From the NCBI GenBank assembly GCA_023213315.1, contig JAKCPI010006157.1, forward strand, positions 1-64,000: DNA of 64,000 nucleotides, given 5' to 3'. A program made the translations under genes and the position numbers. Below, one piece after another: positions 31,301 to 43,030 of the stretch; the stretch's first letter is position 1; every line of letters starts with the position of its first letter. The stretch is from Euborellia annulipes (Eukaryota > Arthropoda > Insecta > Dermaptera > Anisolabididae). Below the pieces are notes generated by a model. The model did not search any database and was not told the origin of the DNA. It saw only the letters and a program-made list of their open reading frames with translations.

Positions 31301-32711
31301 TCTACTAATAATGCCTATTCATTTGGAATGATTTCAATTTATTTATTTTCATTTTATCAATAGCCAATAACTTTTCAACGTTAAAACATATCATTTTCTT
31401 TTAATTTATCTAATTAAGAGCCTATTGCGTCACTTCTAGTCAGCTAACAAATTTATCCGTCCAATAGCAAATCATTAATATAGCAAACAAGAACACGCTT
31501 AATCTTCTAATTAAAAAAAAAGAAGAGTTTTTTCACATATAATTAGCTTCTGAGGAAAGTTTTGTGAAGTTAGAAACTTAATAAAAAAATAAATAAATAA
31601 ACAAGGCTTGTGTTTCTAATTTCACGCCTTATACCGAGTTTTGGATCTTAGCTAGTTAACTACGATCTAGGCTCTTATTTAATCATGGGATTATCTTAAC
31701 TAGATGTGAAAAGACTCAACTAGCTTATCCAAGGGATAGCTAGTTAATAATAACTTGAAGCAAGCAATATTTTAGCATTTTATTTGCCCAAGTAATTTAT
31801 TTATTATTGGTTGAAAAAAAAAAGAAAAAAAATCTTCTCTAATCTGATAAGCAAAAAGATTGAATTTATTCAGAGTATGAAATAAAAGCAAAAGAAGATA
31901 TAACAACCCATTTAGTTCTAGTTGTTTATCTCGTCTAGCCTCCCATTGATAAATGACTATCTTGAGGATTTTTTTTTGGGTGATTTTATTTCCTCGTTAG
32001 TTGAAGGGAATTCTCATGTCAAGAATTCGCTTCGCCAAGTTGAACCCTATTTTGGTCCAAGTCCGTGCGCGTCCAATGATTCCTCCCCCTTAAAAAAAAA
32101 GGAGCGGGGGCGGGGGGGGGAGAGGTGACAGGATCCAATTGAGCCAATTGCTAAGGGCCATATAGAATCGCTTCATTACGACCCTGGAATTTTTTTTCTT
32201 TTTTTTTCCCCCTAACTCGATTATAAAGGTGTGCTGGTATTAGATTGGTTTTGGTTGTCTGTCATTTTGGATGGTGGCAAAAGAAAAACTCTCTCTCTCT
32301 CTGGGTTTATTTACTTTAACTTGATTTTTATTGAAAAGTGTAAAATTTGATGGTATTTGCTTTAATTGAATTTTGAAATAAAAGAAAATATGTTGATATC
32401 TAATCTAATTAATATTAGATGATAGGCCTATATACTAGGTGATATGTTTTTATAAGTGTTTCGATAACACAACTAAAGATGGTCAAAAAAAAGTTTACGG
32501 TCGATAAGGAAAAATTTATTTCGATTGCTTGTGAGATATATTACAAATAAAACAAGACAATACCCACACAGCACAAATTATTGCTGGAATGTTGCATGCA
32601 CAGCCCGGATTTTTATGCAGTAAAAACCACTAATTATGCCATATAATATGCAGTAAAAGTATTAAAATATGCAATATATATGACAAAAATATCAAGTAAA
32701 TGGCTTCCAAT
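31301..32711. other. No gene seen; unique-looking
   Basis: AT-rich DNA with a G-rich patch at 32098-32123 and a CT tract near 32290. No splice-bounded open frame is recognised. Confidence 0.4.
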
Positions 32712-33062
32712 TAGGAACCGACCGAATATTCGGTTTCGGCCAGTTTCGGCCAAAAATCCTGGTTTCGGCCAAAAAGTAGCCGAAACCTGAGTCTGAAAAG
32801 ATGAGATGAGACTCGCATGCAAAAAAAAAAGTCAGATGAATGCACTTGAGGGAGAAAAAAATTTAGTCTCCCTAAAAAAAAAAAGATAAAAAATTTTCCG
32901 CAGGAAAAAATTTCAAAAAAAGAAAAAGGTAAAAAGATGTGAATTTTTTTATAGGAAATACAAGTTTCAGTTTCGGTTACCAGTTTCTTTGGCCGAACCT
33001 AAGATTGAGGCCGAATATTCGGTTTCGGTTTCGGCTGAAAATCTTGTTTCGGTCGGACCCTA
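32712..33062 (+). repeat. Family T repeat, best copy
   Basis: Starts taggaaccgaccgaatattc and ends ttgtttcggtcggacccta, imperfect inverted ends. The interior has gtagccgaaacctgagtctg and gatgagactcgcatgc. Confidence 0.75.
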
Positions 33063-33186
33063 CTTCCATTTAAAGGTAAATCATGATTTCTATAGACTAC
33101 TGATGTAAAACGAATGGTGTTTTATTTTTGGAAGGAAATAGAGAAAAAACAAAATTTGGTCCCGCAATAATAACTTAATTTAATGT

Positions 33187-34052
33187 AAAAAAATCTGGTG
33201 TGACTCATCGCATTTCTTACTTTCGGTAATCGAAAGTTGTGTTCTGTGCTTGTCACAGCAGATTTTTTGAGTCCAGATATATTTAGTTTCCGCCGATATA
33301 TTAAAATTCAATTTATTAGTATGGGAAAATATTATTTTGCAAAAAAAATCTGGTGTGACTGGCACAGCACACAACTTTCTCTTACCTTCGGTAATCGAAA
33401 GTTGTGTACTGTGCTTGTCACACCAGATTTTTGTGTCGACATGTATTTAGTTCCCGGCAGTAGGGAATATTAAATATTCAAATTCAAATTTTGAATTCAG
33501 ATTTATAAGTATGGGAAAATATTTATATTTTGTTACCATGGCAACCATTTCTCCTATCTTTCCTATGAGGCACAAGAGTAAAGTGTGGCTTCAGAACAAT
33601 TGGTTGAGGGCAAAACGAGAATATACAGTTTGAAAGAGCATCTAAAAAATAATTGATTTTTGAATTTTAATCAAAATCGTTAGAGCGAATTTTGAGAAAA
33701 TCGAAAAAAACTGAAAAAGTACATCAGTAAAGAACTAGTACTCTTTGGCCGATTTTGATTAAAAGCTTATTTTCACGCTCCCAGGGGGTGTTTAACTTAT
33801 ATATAAAATTTCAGCCTCATAGCTCAATTCTTTCATGCTTAAAATTGAACACACACAGACACACAGACAGACACACAGACACACAGACAGACACACAGAC
33901 AGACAGACCATGTCACGAAAACCACTTTTTGGATTCAGGGAACCTCAAAACGTGTATATCCATCAAAATCTCGACATCGAATTTTTGACATGAAACCAAT
34001 ACTTTCTCTCTCTATATATTAACATATATAGAGGTAAGAGAAAGTAAAAAAA
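33187..34052 (+). mobile_element. Two family A copies head to tail
   Basis: A 5' partial copy (33187-33344, hairpin module plus the first body block) abuts a full-length copy (33345-34052). The latter has a complete hairpin module, an expanded acacagacagac tract and the tail gaggtaagagaaagtaaaa. Confidence 0.85.
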
Positions 34053-34079
34053 AAAAAAAATAGTACAAGAGTAAAGTGT

Positions 34080-34445
34080 TCACCATAATAGCCCTCTACG
34101 AGGAAGAGTTGCTGTGACATTCCGTCCTGTGGAAGGGAAGTAAGGAAGGTTCTCTCTCAGTTGATGCATTCTTCGAAAGGAGTCGGTGCTGAGGGAGTCC
34201 CTCTTCAAACTAGGACATCCTCCCTAGCTTAGAAGAGGTTGGATAAAAGGAACCAGGTGACACCAGTAATAAGGATTAGTTTACTAACTAGAAACGAACG
34301 CAGGTGGAGGAGTTAGAGATATGAAATAATGTAACTTCACGGGGTGCAGGTAGATGGCTACGGCCAGAGGCTGGTTGGGTTTAAGGTGTGTGTCTTCGTG
34401 CACGAAACCACCTCTGGTAAATAAACGGGGATCCCGATAGGAGGT
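34080..34445 (+). repeat. Family G repeat copy 1
   Basis: Shares gttgctgtgacat, cgtcctgtggaaggga, cttcgaaaggagtcggtgct and ggtaaataaacggggatcc with 52755-53009/53820-53905 and 55135-55500. About 365 bp, unclassified; not coding. Confidence 0.75.
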
Positions 34446-34499
34446 TCAAAATCAAAAACAAAAATGGACAGACACCGGAATCTCTGCATAAGCTCTCTC

Positions 34500-34738
34500 C
34501 AGTGGCGGATCCAGAGGTGTTTCTCGGGGGGGGGGGTAATCTGGAGTGACTGGTCGCACAGCACACAATTTTTCTTAATTTCGGTAAAGGCGCATTTTGT
34601 ACTTGTTTGCCAGAATATAAATACAAATCAAATTTTTAAGTATTAATTTTTAAAATTTTACATTAAAAATACATTTTTCTTTTTTTCGAATCTCAGGGAG
34701 AAATTACCCCCTTTACCCCCCCTTTGTATCCGCCCTTG
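34500..34738 (+). mobile_element. Family C hAT-like MITE with exact 8-bp target duplication
   Basis: Starts CAGTGGCGGATCCAGAGG and ends GTATCCGCCCTTG. It is flanked by gctctctc at 34492-34499 and 34739-34746. Confidence 0.92.
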
Positions 34739-34746
34739 GCTCTCTC

Positions 34747-35690
34747 CCTTAGTACTACGTACAGTGAGAGCTAAAAATTAATAATTTCTAAATTCGAGTA
34801 TCACACACAAGTGTCGAAATTCGTATTTTTATAAAAACCGAGTATTTTATTTGTATAGGTATTTAGTTGATTTTCATTTAATTGAAAGAAAGAATTATGC
34901 AATAGAATTTAGACAAGCAGACAGAGACATGTTGAACAAATAGATCTCTGTCTCTTTCTGTCTTTGTTTTATTAAAATAAACAAAACTTTTTCAATTTTC
35001 TACGATGACTATCATCTCTATCTATCAATCAATCAATCTCTCTCAATTCCATTTCTCTAAAAATCTATTTACATACTCTTCTTCATCTATTTTTTTTTAT
35101 TAATAAAATTTTGTTGTTATGAAATACAAACTCCTCAAAAAAAAAAAACAGATGTAATTTGTCAAACAAAGAAAATCAATTAAAAAACATGAGTAGAGTT
35201 TTCTAGTAAACAAATTCGAGTACATTTAAGGAATTAAAGTGAGTGCGTGTTCCTTTTGATTACATTCATCTCAAATTAAACTGATTAGCATGAGAGTGGC
35301 TGTCTGTCTGTCTGTGTATGTACGACTAAACACAACATAAACATATCCTTGTTTATTAAATTAAAAAAAAAAAAAATGGACGAAGTTATGCATAAAGGAA
35401 CCAAGCGCGATTAACCTAAATCTGAGAAATGGGGCATTTGATTTACAAAATTGTAAACAAAACCAATGACTTTTTTGGTAAAAAAAGTGCACAGAGTAAT
35501 AATGTGGTGATTTAAATAAGGAGATTTCTCTACACAAGATGGCGGTCTTATCTCAATTTCGATCATAATGGCGCATGGTTCTTTTATGCATAACATTGAA
35601 ACTTTGAAGCAGACTTTACTCTTGTGAAAAGTTAGGAGAAATGGTTGCCATGGTAACAAAATATAAATATTTTCCCATCTTTATAAATTT
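34747..35690. other. No gene seen; unique-looking
   Basis: AT-rich DNA. The last ~90 bases begin a family A fragment (ggttgccatggtaacaaaat). Confidence 0.4.
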
Positions 35691-35950
35691 TACATTTCTA
35701 GCACGCTAACCCCTACACTAAGCCCGTGGGCGGCAGATATATTAGAATTCAAGATTTATAAAGATGGGAAAATATTTATATTCTAATATATCTGCGGCCC
35801 ACGGGCTTGGTGTAGGGGTTAGCGTGCTAGTCTTGTATAACAAGAGTCGCGGGTTCGGATCCCAGTCAGTCGGATGATTTTATAAAGGGGAGGGGGGAAA
35901 TATGGATACCAAATGGCTTAAATAAGAATGCCTGGACGTCTATATATATT

Positions 35951-36190
35951 CCAGTGGAGAAATGGAGATATCAGCCAAATTGGGATTGTCCAGGTTAATA
36001 AAACTCCCAGGATAAGACGTTTCGGCCTGAATTTATTTGGCCATCTTCAGTTATCGGGAATTATACACATAGTTCAGGCTGAAACGTTTTATCCTGGGAG
36101 TTTTATTAACCTGGACAATCCCAATTTGGCTGATATCTCCAATTCTCCACTGGAATCACATCACAAGCCACAACCTCAAAAGCAACTATA
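35951..36190. mobile_element. Foldback element inside a SINE
   Basis: Arms ccagtggagaaatggagata and its complement frame ggataagacgtttcgg and a truncated mirror. It is flanked by TA-rich tatatatatt on both sides, a likely but low-complexity target duplication. Confidence 0.75.
36009..36057 (-). ncRNA. Hammerhead ribozyme motif, consensus core
   Basis: Minus-strand order: GATAA, CTGAAGA, helix II GGCC...GGCC, GAAAC, GTC, TTATC. Helix I is 5 bp and perfect, and the core is intact. The opposite arm keeps only GCTGAAACGTTTTATC, so this foldback has one good motif. Confidence 0.7.
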
Positions 36191-36539
36191 TATATATTAT
36201 CGTATAAAGTCTTAGATGGCCTGAATTGCCGAAAAGACTGTGTAAATGTGTGGGGGGGGGGGGGGGTGTGAGTGTGAGTGTGAATGAGAAAAAAGTGTGA
36301 GTGTTAAAAAAAAAATCGATGGAAACTAAATATATGACGACACAAAAAATCTGTCAAAGCTGTGCCTTTAGTCACACCAGATTATTTAACTGTAAGGAAA
36401 TATCCTGAGAAAGACCTAATTAAAGACTGATTAATTATTTTGGTATAATATAATAAGACTTCTTTATCACTTGGCTAATAATATAGATTATCTCTGGCCA
36501 GCGATCCATCTCGTTCTAGAATAAATGAGATTCATTGAT

Positions 36540-36970
36540 TTAGTATTAAGCCCCCCCCCCCCCCCCCTACTTTTGTTTCACGTTCCCTGCCTGACTGCTA
36601 ACTAAATGGATAGCGATGCTCTTTTGTTTTCTATAACGAGCTTTTCCTAAATAGCCGAATTAACGGCTTGACTTTCACAAAGCGTCATCGCCGCGCGCGC
36701 CTTCGTCGTCGTCGTCGTCGTCGTTACGCCCCTCTCTCTTCATTTTCCCACCCTTTTGTAATTTATCCCTATAAATAGCGGGTAATCTATGTATTTTTGT
36801 GTCCCACGCCCCCCGATTAGAAACACCCATCATTATTATCTAAATATTATACTTTCACCCCCCATTGAGTATTAGCGGGTGATGCGGAGGAGGGGGGAGG
36901 AGGAAAGGGTATTTATTACCCTTTTCCGGTGAGTGAGTGTCGATATCGGTTGGTTTTACAGATCACTTGA
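36540..36970 (+). promoter_or_regulatory. GC-rich, CpG-rich island with TATA-like box
   Basis: The stretch is far richer in G/C than its surroundings: CCGCGCGCGCC near 36690 and a (GTC)n run near 36702-36724. TATAAATAG lies at 36770-36778, and a donor-like ccg|gtgagt lies at 36926-36934. It could be a plus-strand promoter with a noncoding first exon, or a regulatory island near unc-4. No open frame of note. A C-run stands at 36551-36567. Confidence 0.3.
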
Positions 36971-37384
36971 TTCTAGTTTGAAAACCAATTTCGATGTGAG
37001 AGAGAAAAAAAAAGGCAAACATAATTGAGTGTCGAAAAACTTTCCTTACTTTATGATTAGAGCAAAAAAAGAAAACATTTGGGAATGTTGGAACTTTAAT
37101 ATAAATAAAACACAATTAATATCAAAAGGCTAAAAAAAGTAGGTACAGTGAGCGGCACAATTAAGTCCCCACTTGATAGCTTTAGCCTTAAGTATATGGT
37201 GTAAAGTGAAATAATTTTAATGACTGAAAAGGTAGAGATGATTTTATTTTGCCTTTAAAAATTTAAAATTATTTCACTATATACCATACCATACATAAGG
37301 CTGAAGCTATTAAGTGGGGACAATTGTGGCGCTCCTTACCGCCAGGAGTTGAATCTGAATTAGAGTATCCGGCTTGAATATTTT
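36971..37384. other. No gene seen; short inverted repeat
   Basis: An imperfect inverted repeat at about 37147-37335 (gcggcacaattaagtcccca and its complement gtggggacaattgtggcgc) looks like a small MITE. Otherwise AT-rich. Confidence 0.45.
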
Positions 37385-37963
37385 ATAGGAACCGACCGAA
37401 TATACGGTTTCGGCCAATTTCGGCAAAAAGTAGCCGAAACCTGAGTTTGACAAGATGGGATGAGACTTGCAAGCAAAAAAATCTGGTGTGACTGGCGCAC
37501 AGCACACAACTCTCTTACCTTCGGTAATCAAAAGTTGTGTACTGTGCTTGTCACACCAGATTTTGTGTCAAAATATATTTAGTTTCCGCCAGTGGGATAT
37601 TAGAAATTTAAGATGTCAAAATTATAAACATGGGAAAATATTTATATTTTGTTACCATGGCAACCATTTCTCCTATCTTTCCTATGAAGCACAAGAGTAA
37701 AGTGTGCTTCAAACAATTTTGAGGGCAAAACGAGAATATACATTTGAAAGAGCAGCTAAAAAATAATTGATTTTTGAATTTTAATCAAAATCGTTAGAGC
37801 GAATTTTGAGAAAATCGAAAAAAACTGAAAAATTACATCAGTAAAGTACTAGTACTCTTTGGCCGATTTTGATTAAAAGCTTATTTTTCCGGTCCCGGGG
37901 GGTATTTAACTTAAATATAAAATTTCATCCTCCTAGCTCAATTCCTTCATGCTTAAAATTGAA

Positions 37964-37996
<33 letters not shown>

Positions 37997-38405
37997 CAGA
38001 CCATGTCGCGAAAACCACTTTTTTTGGATTCAGGGGACCTCAAAACGTGAAGATCCATCAAAATCTCGACATCGAATTTTTGACATGAATCCAATACTTT
38101 CTCTCTATATATATATTACATATATACATAGGTAAGAGAAAGTAAAAAAAAGTCAAATGATTTATTGTACTTGAGGGAGAAAAACATTCCCGCGCCCGGT
38201 GCAAAAGTGGGGCGGAAAAAATTTAATCTCCCTAAAAAAAAGGTAAAATAATTTTCACGGGAGGGGAAATTTTCCGCAGGGCTGAAAAATTTCAAAAAAA
38301 ATGGTAAAATGATATGAATTTTGTATAGGAAATACAAGTTTCGGTTTCGGCAGGTTGAGGTCGAAATTCGGTTTCGGTTTCGCTGAAAATCTTGTTTCGG
38401 ACTCT
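37385..38405 (+). repeat. Family T copy split by family A
   Basis: The T sequence ataggaaccgaccgaatata runs to gatgagacttgcaagc, is interrupted at about 37477-38147 and resumes aagtcaaatgatttattg, ending near ttgtttcgg. This shows where family A begins and ends. Confidence 0.8.
37477..38147 (+). mobile_element. Family A, full-length reference copy (~671 bp)
   Basis: The 5' hairpin module (aatctggtgtgactgg to cttgtcacaccagatt) is about 90 bases. The body has accatggcaaccatttctcc and agtactagtactctttggcc, a CA tract and gaaaaccactttttttggat. The 3' hairpin is tactttctctc...gagaaagta around a TA-rich loop. Not coding. The insertion site inside family T is poly(A). Confidence 0.85.
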
Positions 38406-38456
38406 AATATTTTAATTCTTAATTCTGGGTTAACATTCAGTTTTTGATAAAAAAAA

Positions 38457-38697
38457 AAAACTCGGGGTTTGGTGTAGAGGTTAGCGTGCTAACCTCGTAT
38501 ACCAAACGTCGCGGGTTCGGACCCCAGGCAGTCCGATGATTTTATTTAAGCCATTTGGATACCAAAAGGCTTAAATAAGAATGCCTGGACCCCTAATATG
38601 TATATTCATCACTATAACAGATATCGTAAAAGTTTTAAATGGCCTAAGTTGCCGAAAAGACTGTGTGAATGAAAAAAGTGTGAGTGTTTAAAAAAAA
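38457..38697 (+). mobile_element. tRNA-derived SINE
   Basis: Box A ggtgtagaggttagcgtgc, box B cgggttcggacccc, A-tail to about 38697. The first few bases of the head are missing. Confidence 0.85.
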
Positions 38698-38869
38698 ACG
38701 GGTTTAAACTTTCAAATTAGAATTTACCGCAGCGCGGTAAAATGAAATGATAAGAAAAAAAATAAATGGTGAAATCTTTAGCTAAAAAAAAATCATTCTT
38801 TCTAATCGTATATTCACCTTAATTATACCTCTTACGACAGAGGAGTTATTCAAGCGGATTAGTGGCGTA

Positions 38870-39121
38870 GCAAGGGGTGGGCAAGGGGGGTCATCATGCC
38901 ACGGGCGCTACTCACAAAGGGGCGCCAAATGGTCCGCAAAACAAAAAATTGTTGGACAATTTTTAATATAATTAATTTATGGAAAATATATTTTAAAGGT
39001 ACCAATGTAATATAATAATTTTGTATATTTACATATAAAATATGGTTTTCGAATGGGGGGGGGGGGGGGGCGCTAAAAAGGTATTGTGCCCAGGGCGCGA
39101 GTTAAGCTCGCTACGCCACTG
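38870..39121. mobile_element. hAT-like MITE
   Basis: Ends TAGTGGCGTAGCAAG and CTCGCTACGCCACTG. The flanks aagcggat and aagccgat are 7/8 identical. It is related to 50708-51290. Confidence 0.85.
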
Positions 39122-39725
39122 AAGCCGATAAACTTTTTCGTGCATGCCCCTCTAACCTGCCATTATAGACACAATTTGTAAGACGTTGACACGTCAAAAA
39201 AAAAAAAAAAATTTAGGTACAAAGCACGAACCAGAACCTCGTTTGGAGGATGACTTCAAAGTCACCCTTCAAGTACGAAATTAATTTTTAAAATTTTTAT
39301 CTACCGTTTATTTATTATCCAATTAATAGATTATGAAATAAATAAATTGTAAAAAATTAAAAAAAAGGTTAAAATATTGCTGCTTTTAGGTAAAATTATC
39401 TAAAATTTTTTTTTTCTTTTGCACGTGTCGACTGTCTTTAGTTGGTGATTCATTCAGACAAATAAATTACATTTTGCCTAGAGAAAGATAGAAAAATCGT
39501 TCGTAAATTTAAGCATTCATTAATTCCTTAAAAGCATTTCGTTATTCGAGTCCTCGGAACGTCTTCTTATTGTAGAATTACTCTCTCTTTGAAAAAGTGC
39601 AAAAGAGATTGTTTAATCAACAAAAAGACTAGTGAGAATTATAAATTTTGATAGGAAGAAATAAACAAAAAATTGTTCTTATCTTCCCCTTCACTGATAT
39701 ACGATATTTTTGAATAAAAAAAAAA
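39122..39725. other. No gene seen
   Basis: AT-rich unique-looking DNA with an A-run at about 39196-39210. Confidence 0.35.
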
Positions 39726-39733
39726 TTGTAACC

Positions 39734-40302
39734 CAAGGGCGGCGGATCCAGAGGTGTTTCTCGGGGGCGGGGGGGGGGGGGTAATCTGGAGTGATTGATC
39801 GCACAGCACACAATTTTTTCTTAATTTCGGTAATTTAAAGGCGCATTCTGTACTTGTTTGACAGAATATAAATACAACAGGGGCGTATATAGAAATTTTT
39901 TCGGGGGGGGGGGGGAGGGCCTGATCTCAAAAATTTTTCTGCGAAAATTTTTTTTTTTCGCGGAACCAAAGTTTTCCGGACACAAAAATTTTCGCGGCCC
40001 GCGGTACATTTCCTCTTTCGCGGAACCAAAATTTTTTTTCCCGCCCATAAAAATATTTTACCTTTTTTTTTTAGAGACGCAAAATTTTTGCCACCCGTGG
40101 AACCAAAATTTTTTCCCCGTCCGTAAACAAAATTATTCCTCCGTCCGTAAAAATTCGATTTGTATTTAATACAAATCTAATTTTTTAAATTTTACATTAA
40201 AAATAATTTTTTTTTTTTAAAAAAAAAAGTATTTTTTTTCAAATCTCGGGGGGAGGGGGGTAATTACTCCCTTTACCCCCCCCCCCCTTGTATCCGCCCT
40301 TG
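39734..40302. mobile_element. Family C MITE with 8-bp target duplication and nested insert
   Basis: Ends CAAGGGCGGCGGATCC and GTATCCGCCCTTG. It is flanked by ttgtaacc at 39726-39733 and 40303-40310. About 39877-40170 is foreign to the family (aggggcgtatatagaaattt and repeated ggaaccaaaattt words). Confidence 0.9.
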
Positions 40303-40310
40303 TTGTAACC

Positions 40311-40919
40311 CCATGAAAACCCCATGAAAATCCGTCAAGTAGTTTCTGAATCAATACAAAAGTTCAGGGAAAAAATTGATGTCAAAATACGTAAACAAGT
40401 GTTTATACCAAGAAACATATCACCATGTGTTTTTAGTTTTTACATAATTTTTTCATTCTACATTTAAGCAGAGAAATCTTGAATATTTTCTAATATTTAT
40501 TTAAATATGAAACATATCTCTTTTTTTAAATGTTAACAAAGTCAACACCTTTAATGTCTGTTTTAAAATCAATTAGCGAACTCTTTAGAAGCCAGCAGAC
40601 AACATACGCTATCTGACATTAGTTGAAAAAGAAAGAAAAATCATTTAAATAGCTACAATGAAGAACAAAAGCTTGTTCTCTTATTAACCAAAAAATGGAC
40701 CAAATGGTGTTTATAAAAGAAAGAAAAGAAGAAGAAGAAAAAATCACTTTTTAAATATCCTATAATTATGAAATCAATACAACTAAATTCATTTACCCCC
40801 ATCTGTTGGGGATATTAAGAATTAAAAAGACATCTTGAAGAGGCTCCAATTTGTGGCTTCCACCAAATATAATTATCTTTTGCGGAACATTCTCTTTTTC
40901 TCTTTAAAAATATTCATCG

Positions 40920-40953
<34 letters not shown>

Positions 40954-41956
40954 GACTAAACAAATACAACAAACATGCTTATTACCCAATTAGTGGTCTC
41001 AGGCAATAGCCTATTATTAAATTGTTGACATGCGTAAGCTAACAATTGAGACTTCGTTTTTAACTCAATTTATTAGAAATTGTTCGTTTGCTCACACAAA
41101 AGGGTAATTAATCACTAAAAAATCATTATTATTTTCTTTTTGTTTACGTTAAATTTGTCCTCGTCAATTAAAGAAAAAGAATCTAGGCCTAAAAAAAAAA
41201 TAATCAATAAATTGAAACATATAACCTTGTGTGTGTTTTTTTTTTTTTTTTTAGGTTTTAATTTAGGTAATAGCGGATTAACATTCAAAATTCATTCATG
41301 TTATTTACACTGTAAAAAAATATGAATTTCCAATTATTTTTCATAAACTTCGGTGATTTAATATTAATATACCCAGGATATGAATTAAAATTAATATAAA
41401 AGTTTATGAACAAATTACCAACTTTTAAACTTATCTTTTTCTTTGTGTGCCGCCAAATTTTGAAATCGTTAAAAGTGTACCGCGACAAGTTGAGAATCAC
41501 TGGTCTAAACGTTCTCAAATAACTCGACTACCTCAAGGAATTTTTATTAATATTATTTTATAATTATTTTAAGGAAACTTGAAATTATTCTTTTAAAATT
41601 TATTTCACAAATCTAAATTTATTAAATTCTGGTTTGAAATTCGCGCTCTAAACTATTTAAATATTTATGAAGTCATACTAATTAAATAATTTTTATAAAG
41701 TAATTCAACTAAATAGCTATAAAAATTAAAATTAACAATTTTTACCAAAATAATTAATTTTAAAATATACAAGAAATTTGTTAGGTTGGCAACAAATTGA
41801 ACTTTCTCATATACCATATATTCATAAACAGTTTATGTAACAGAGTTCCTATACTTGTATAGGAAGTTTTCTTGAAAATTTTTAACAGTGTATTTAAAAG
41901 GAACGTATAGTCTTTATTAACGTTATAAAGTTCGCTCCCACCATCCTATTAAGCAC

Positions 41957-41990
<34 letters not shown>

Positions 41991-42025
41991 GTCTTTTCGG
42001 CAAGCACTTTATTAATATTTTTGTT
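40311..42025. other. No gene seen; unique-looking with microsatellite
   Basis: A (GTT)n tract lies at about 40917-40952 and a long T-run at 41951-41988. A solo hAT-like end (gagaatcactggtcta) lies at about 41496. A fragment gaaacatataaccttgtgtg near 41213 matches a foldback end. Confidence 0.5.
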
Positions 42026-42440
42026 GTGAAATTCCTTCTTTCTCTTACCTCTATATATATGTTAATATATATAGAGAGAGAAAGTATTGAATTCATGTCA
42101 AAAATTCGATGTCGAGATTTTGATGGATCTTCACGTTTTGAGGTCCCCTGAATCCAAAAAGTGGTTTTCGCGACATGGTCTGTCTGTGTCCAATTTAAAG
42201 CATGACAAAATTGAGCTAGGTTGAAATTTTATATTTAAATTTAATAAAAATCGGCCAAAAAGTACTAGTACTTTACTGATGTACTTTTTCAGTTTTTTCG
42301 ATTTTCTCAAAATTCGCTCCTATGATTTTGATTAAAATTCAAAAATCAATTATTTTTTATATGCTCTTTACATGTACTGTCAGAAAATAAATTTATGTCG
42401 ACACAAAAAATCTAGTGCGACTAGTCACACCAGTTTTTTT
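42026..42440 (-). repeat. Family A, internally deleted minus-strand copy
   Basis: The tail ctttctcttacctctatata, CA-tract remnant and body are present with gaps. The hairpin module is reduced to aatctagtgcgactagtcac. Confidence 0.75.
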
Positions 42441-43030
42441 TTTTTTTTTTTTAATTCGAACCGCAGCACTTCCAATCTTGTAATATTATTAAAAAAAAAC
42501 ATATTTACGGTATTCTATACTTTTTTACCTTTCCATTCATTGGTGAAAATTTGTTAATAATTAACGAAATTATAAAAGAGTTATCAAAGTTAGGATTATA
42601 ATAGAATATTATTATTAAAGATGTCTTGTAATTGAATTGCATCAGTTTTTTTTTTTTTTTTTTTTTCTTTAGTGTTAGTTTGAAAAGCGAGTTGAGTTAT
42701 ATTGTATTCAATTTCAATTGAGTGTATCAATACGATAAAGAAAAGGCCAAGGTCTACAACACATCATCCTAATAGAATGGAATCTTTGGCTTTTAGATCA
42801 CCATCATCATCTCATCTGTTGCATTTGCAGATGTTGTGTGCCATGCTCGTCTCACCAAAATAAGAAAGAATGTTTCAAACTCAGTAGAAACTTTATTATC
42901 CGACACTTTAAGTGAAACTTCTTTTAGAGTCGGTTTTTTCATGTTTGGTTAGAAAGTTCACCTATGGGTAGTGTGTAAAGCAGAAACCATCTTCCAGGGA
43001 ATAAACTCTAAGGAAACTATTTATTAATTG
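42441..43030. other. No gene seen
   Basis: AT-rich, T-runs near 42430 and 42645; no coding signal. Confidence 0.35.

Larger units (their letters stand above)
35699..36317. mobile_element. SINE copy split by a foldback, plus inverted SINE 5' end
   Basis: A short minus-strand SINE head (about 35699-35735) faces a plus-strand SINE that starts near 35795 (gcccacgggcttggtgtagg) and ends in an A-tail near 36317. Its body is interrupted after gcctggac at about 35938 and resumes at atcgtataaagtc near 36198. Confidence 0.75.

Noticed and set aside
37390..38400. TTCGGTTTCGG words as telomere-like repeats
   Set aside because: Irregular spacing and shared with the interspersed family T; not a tandem telomeric array.
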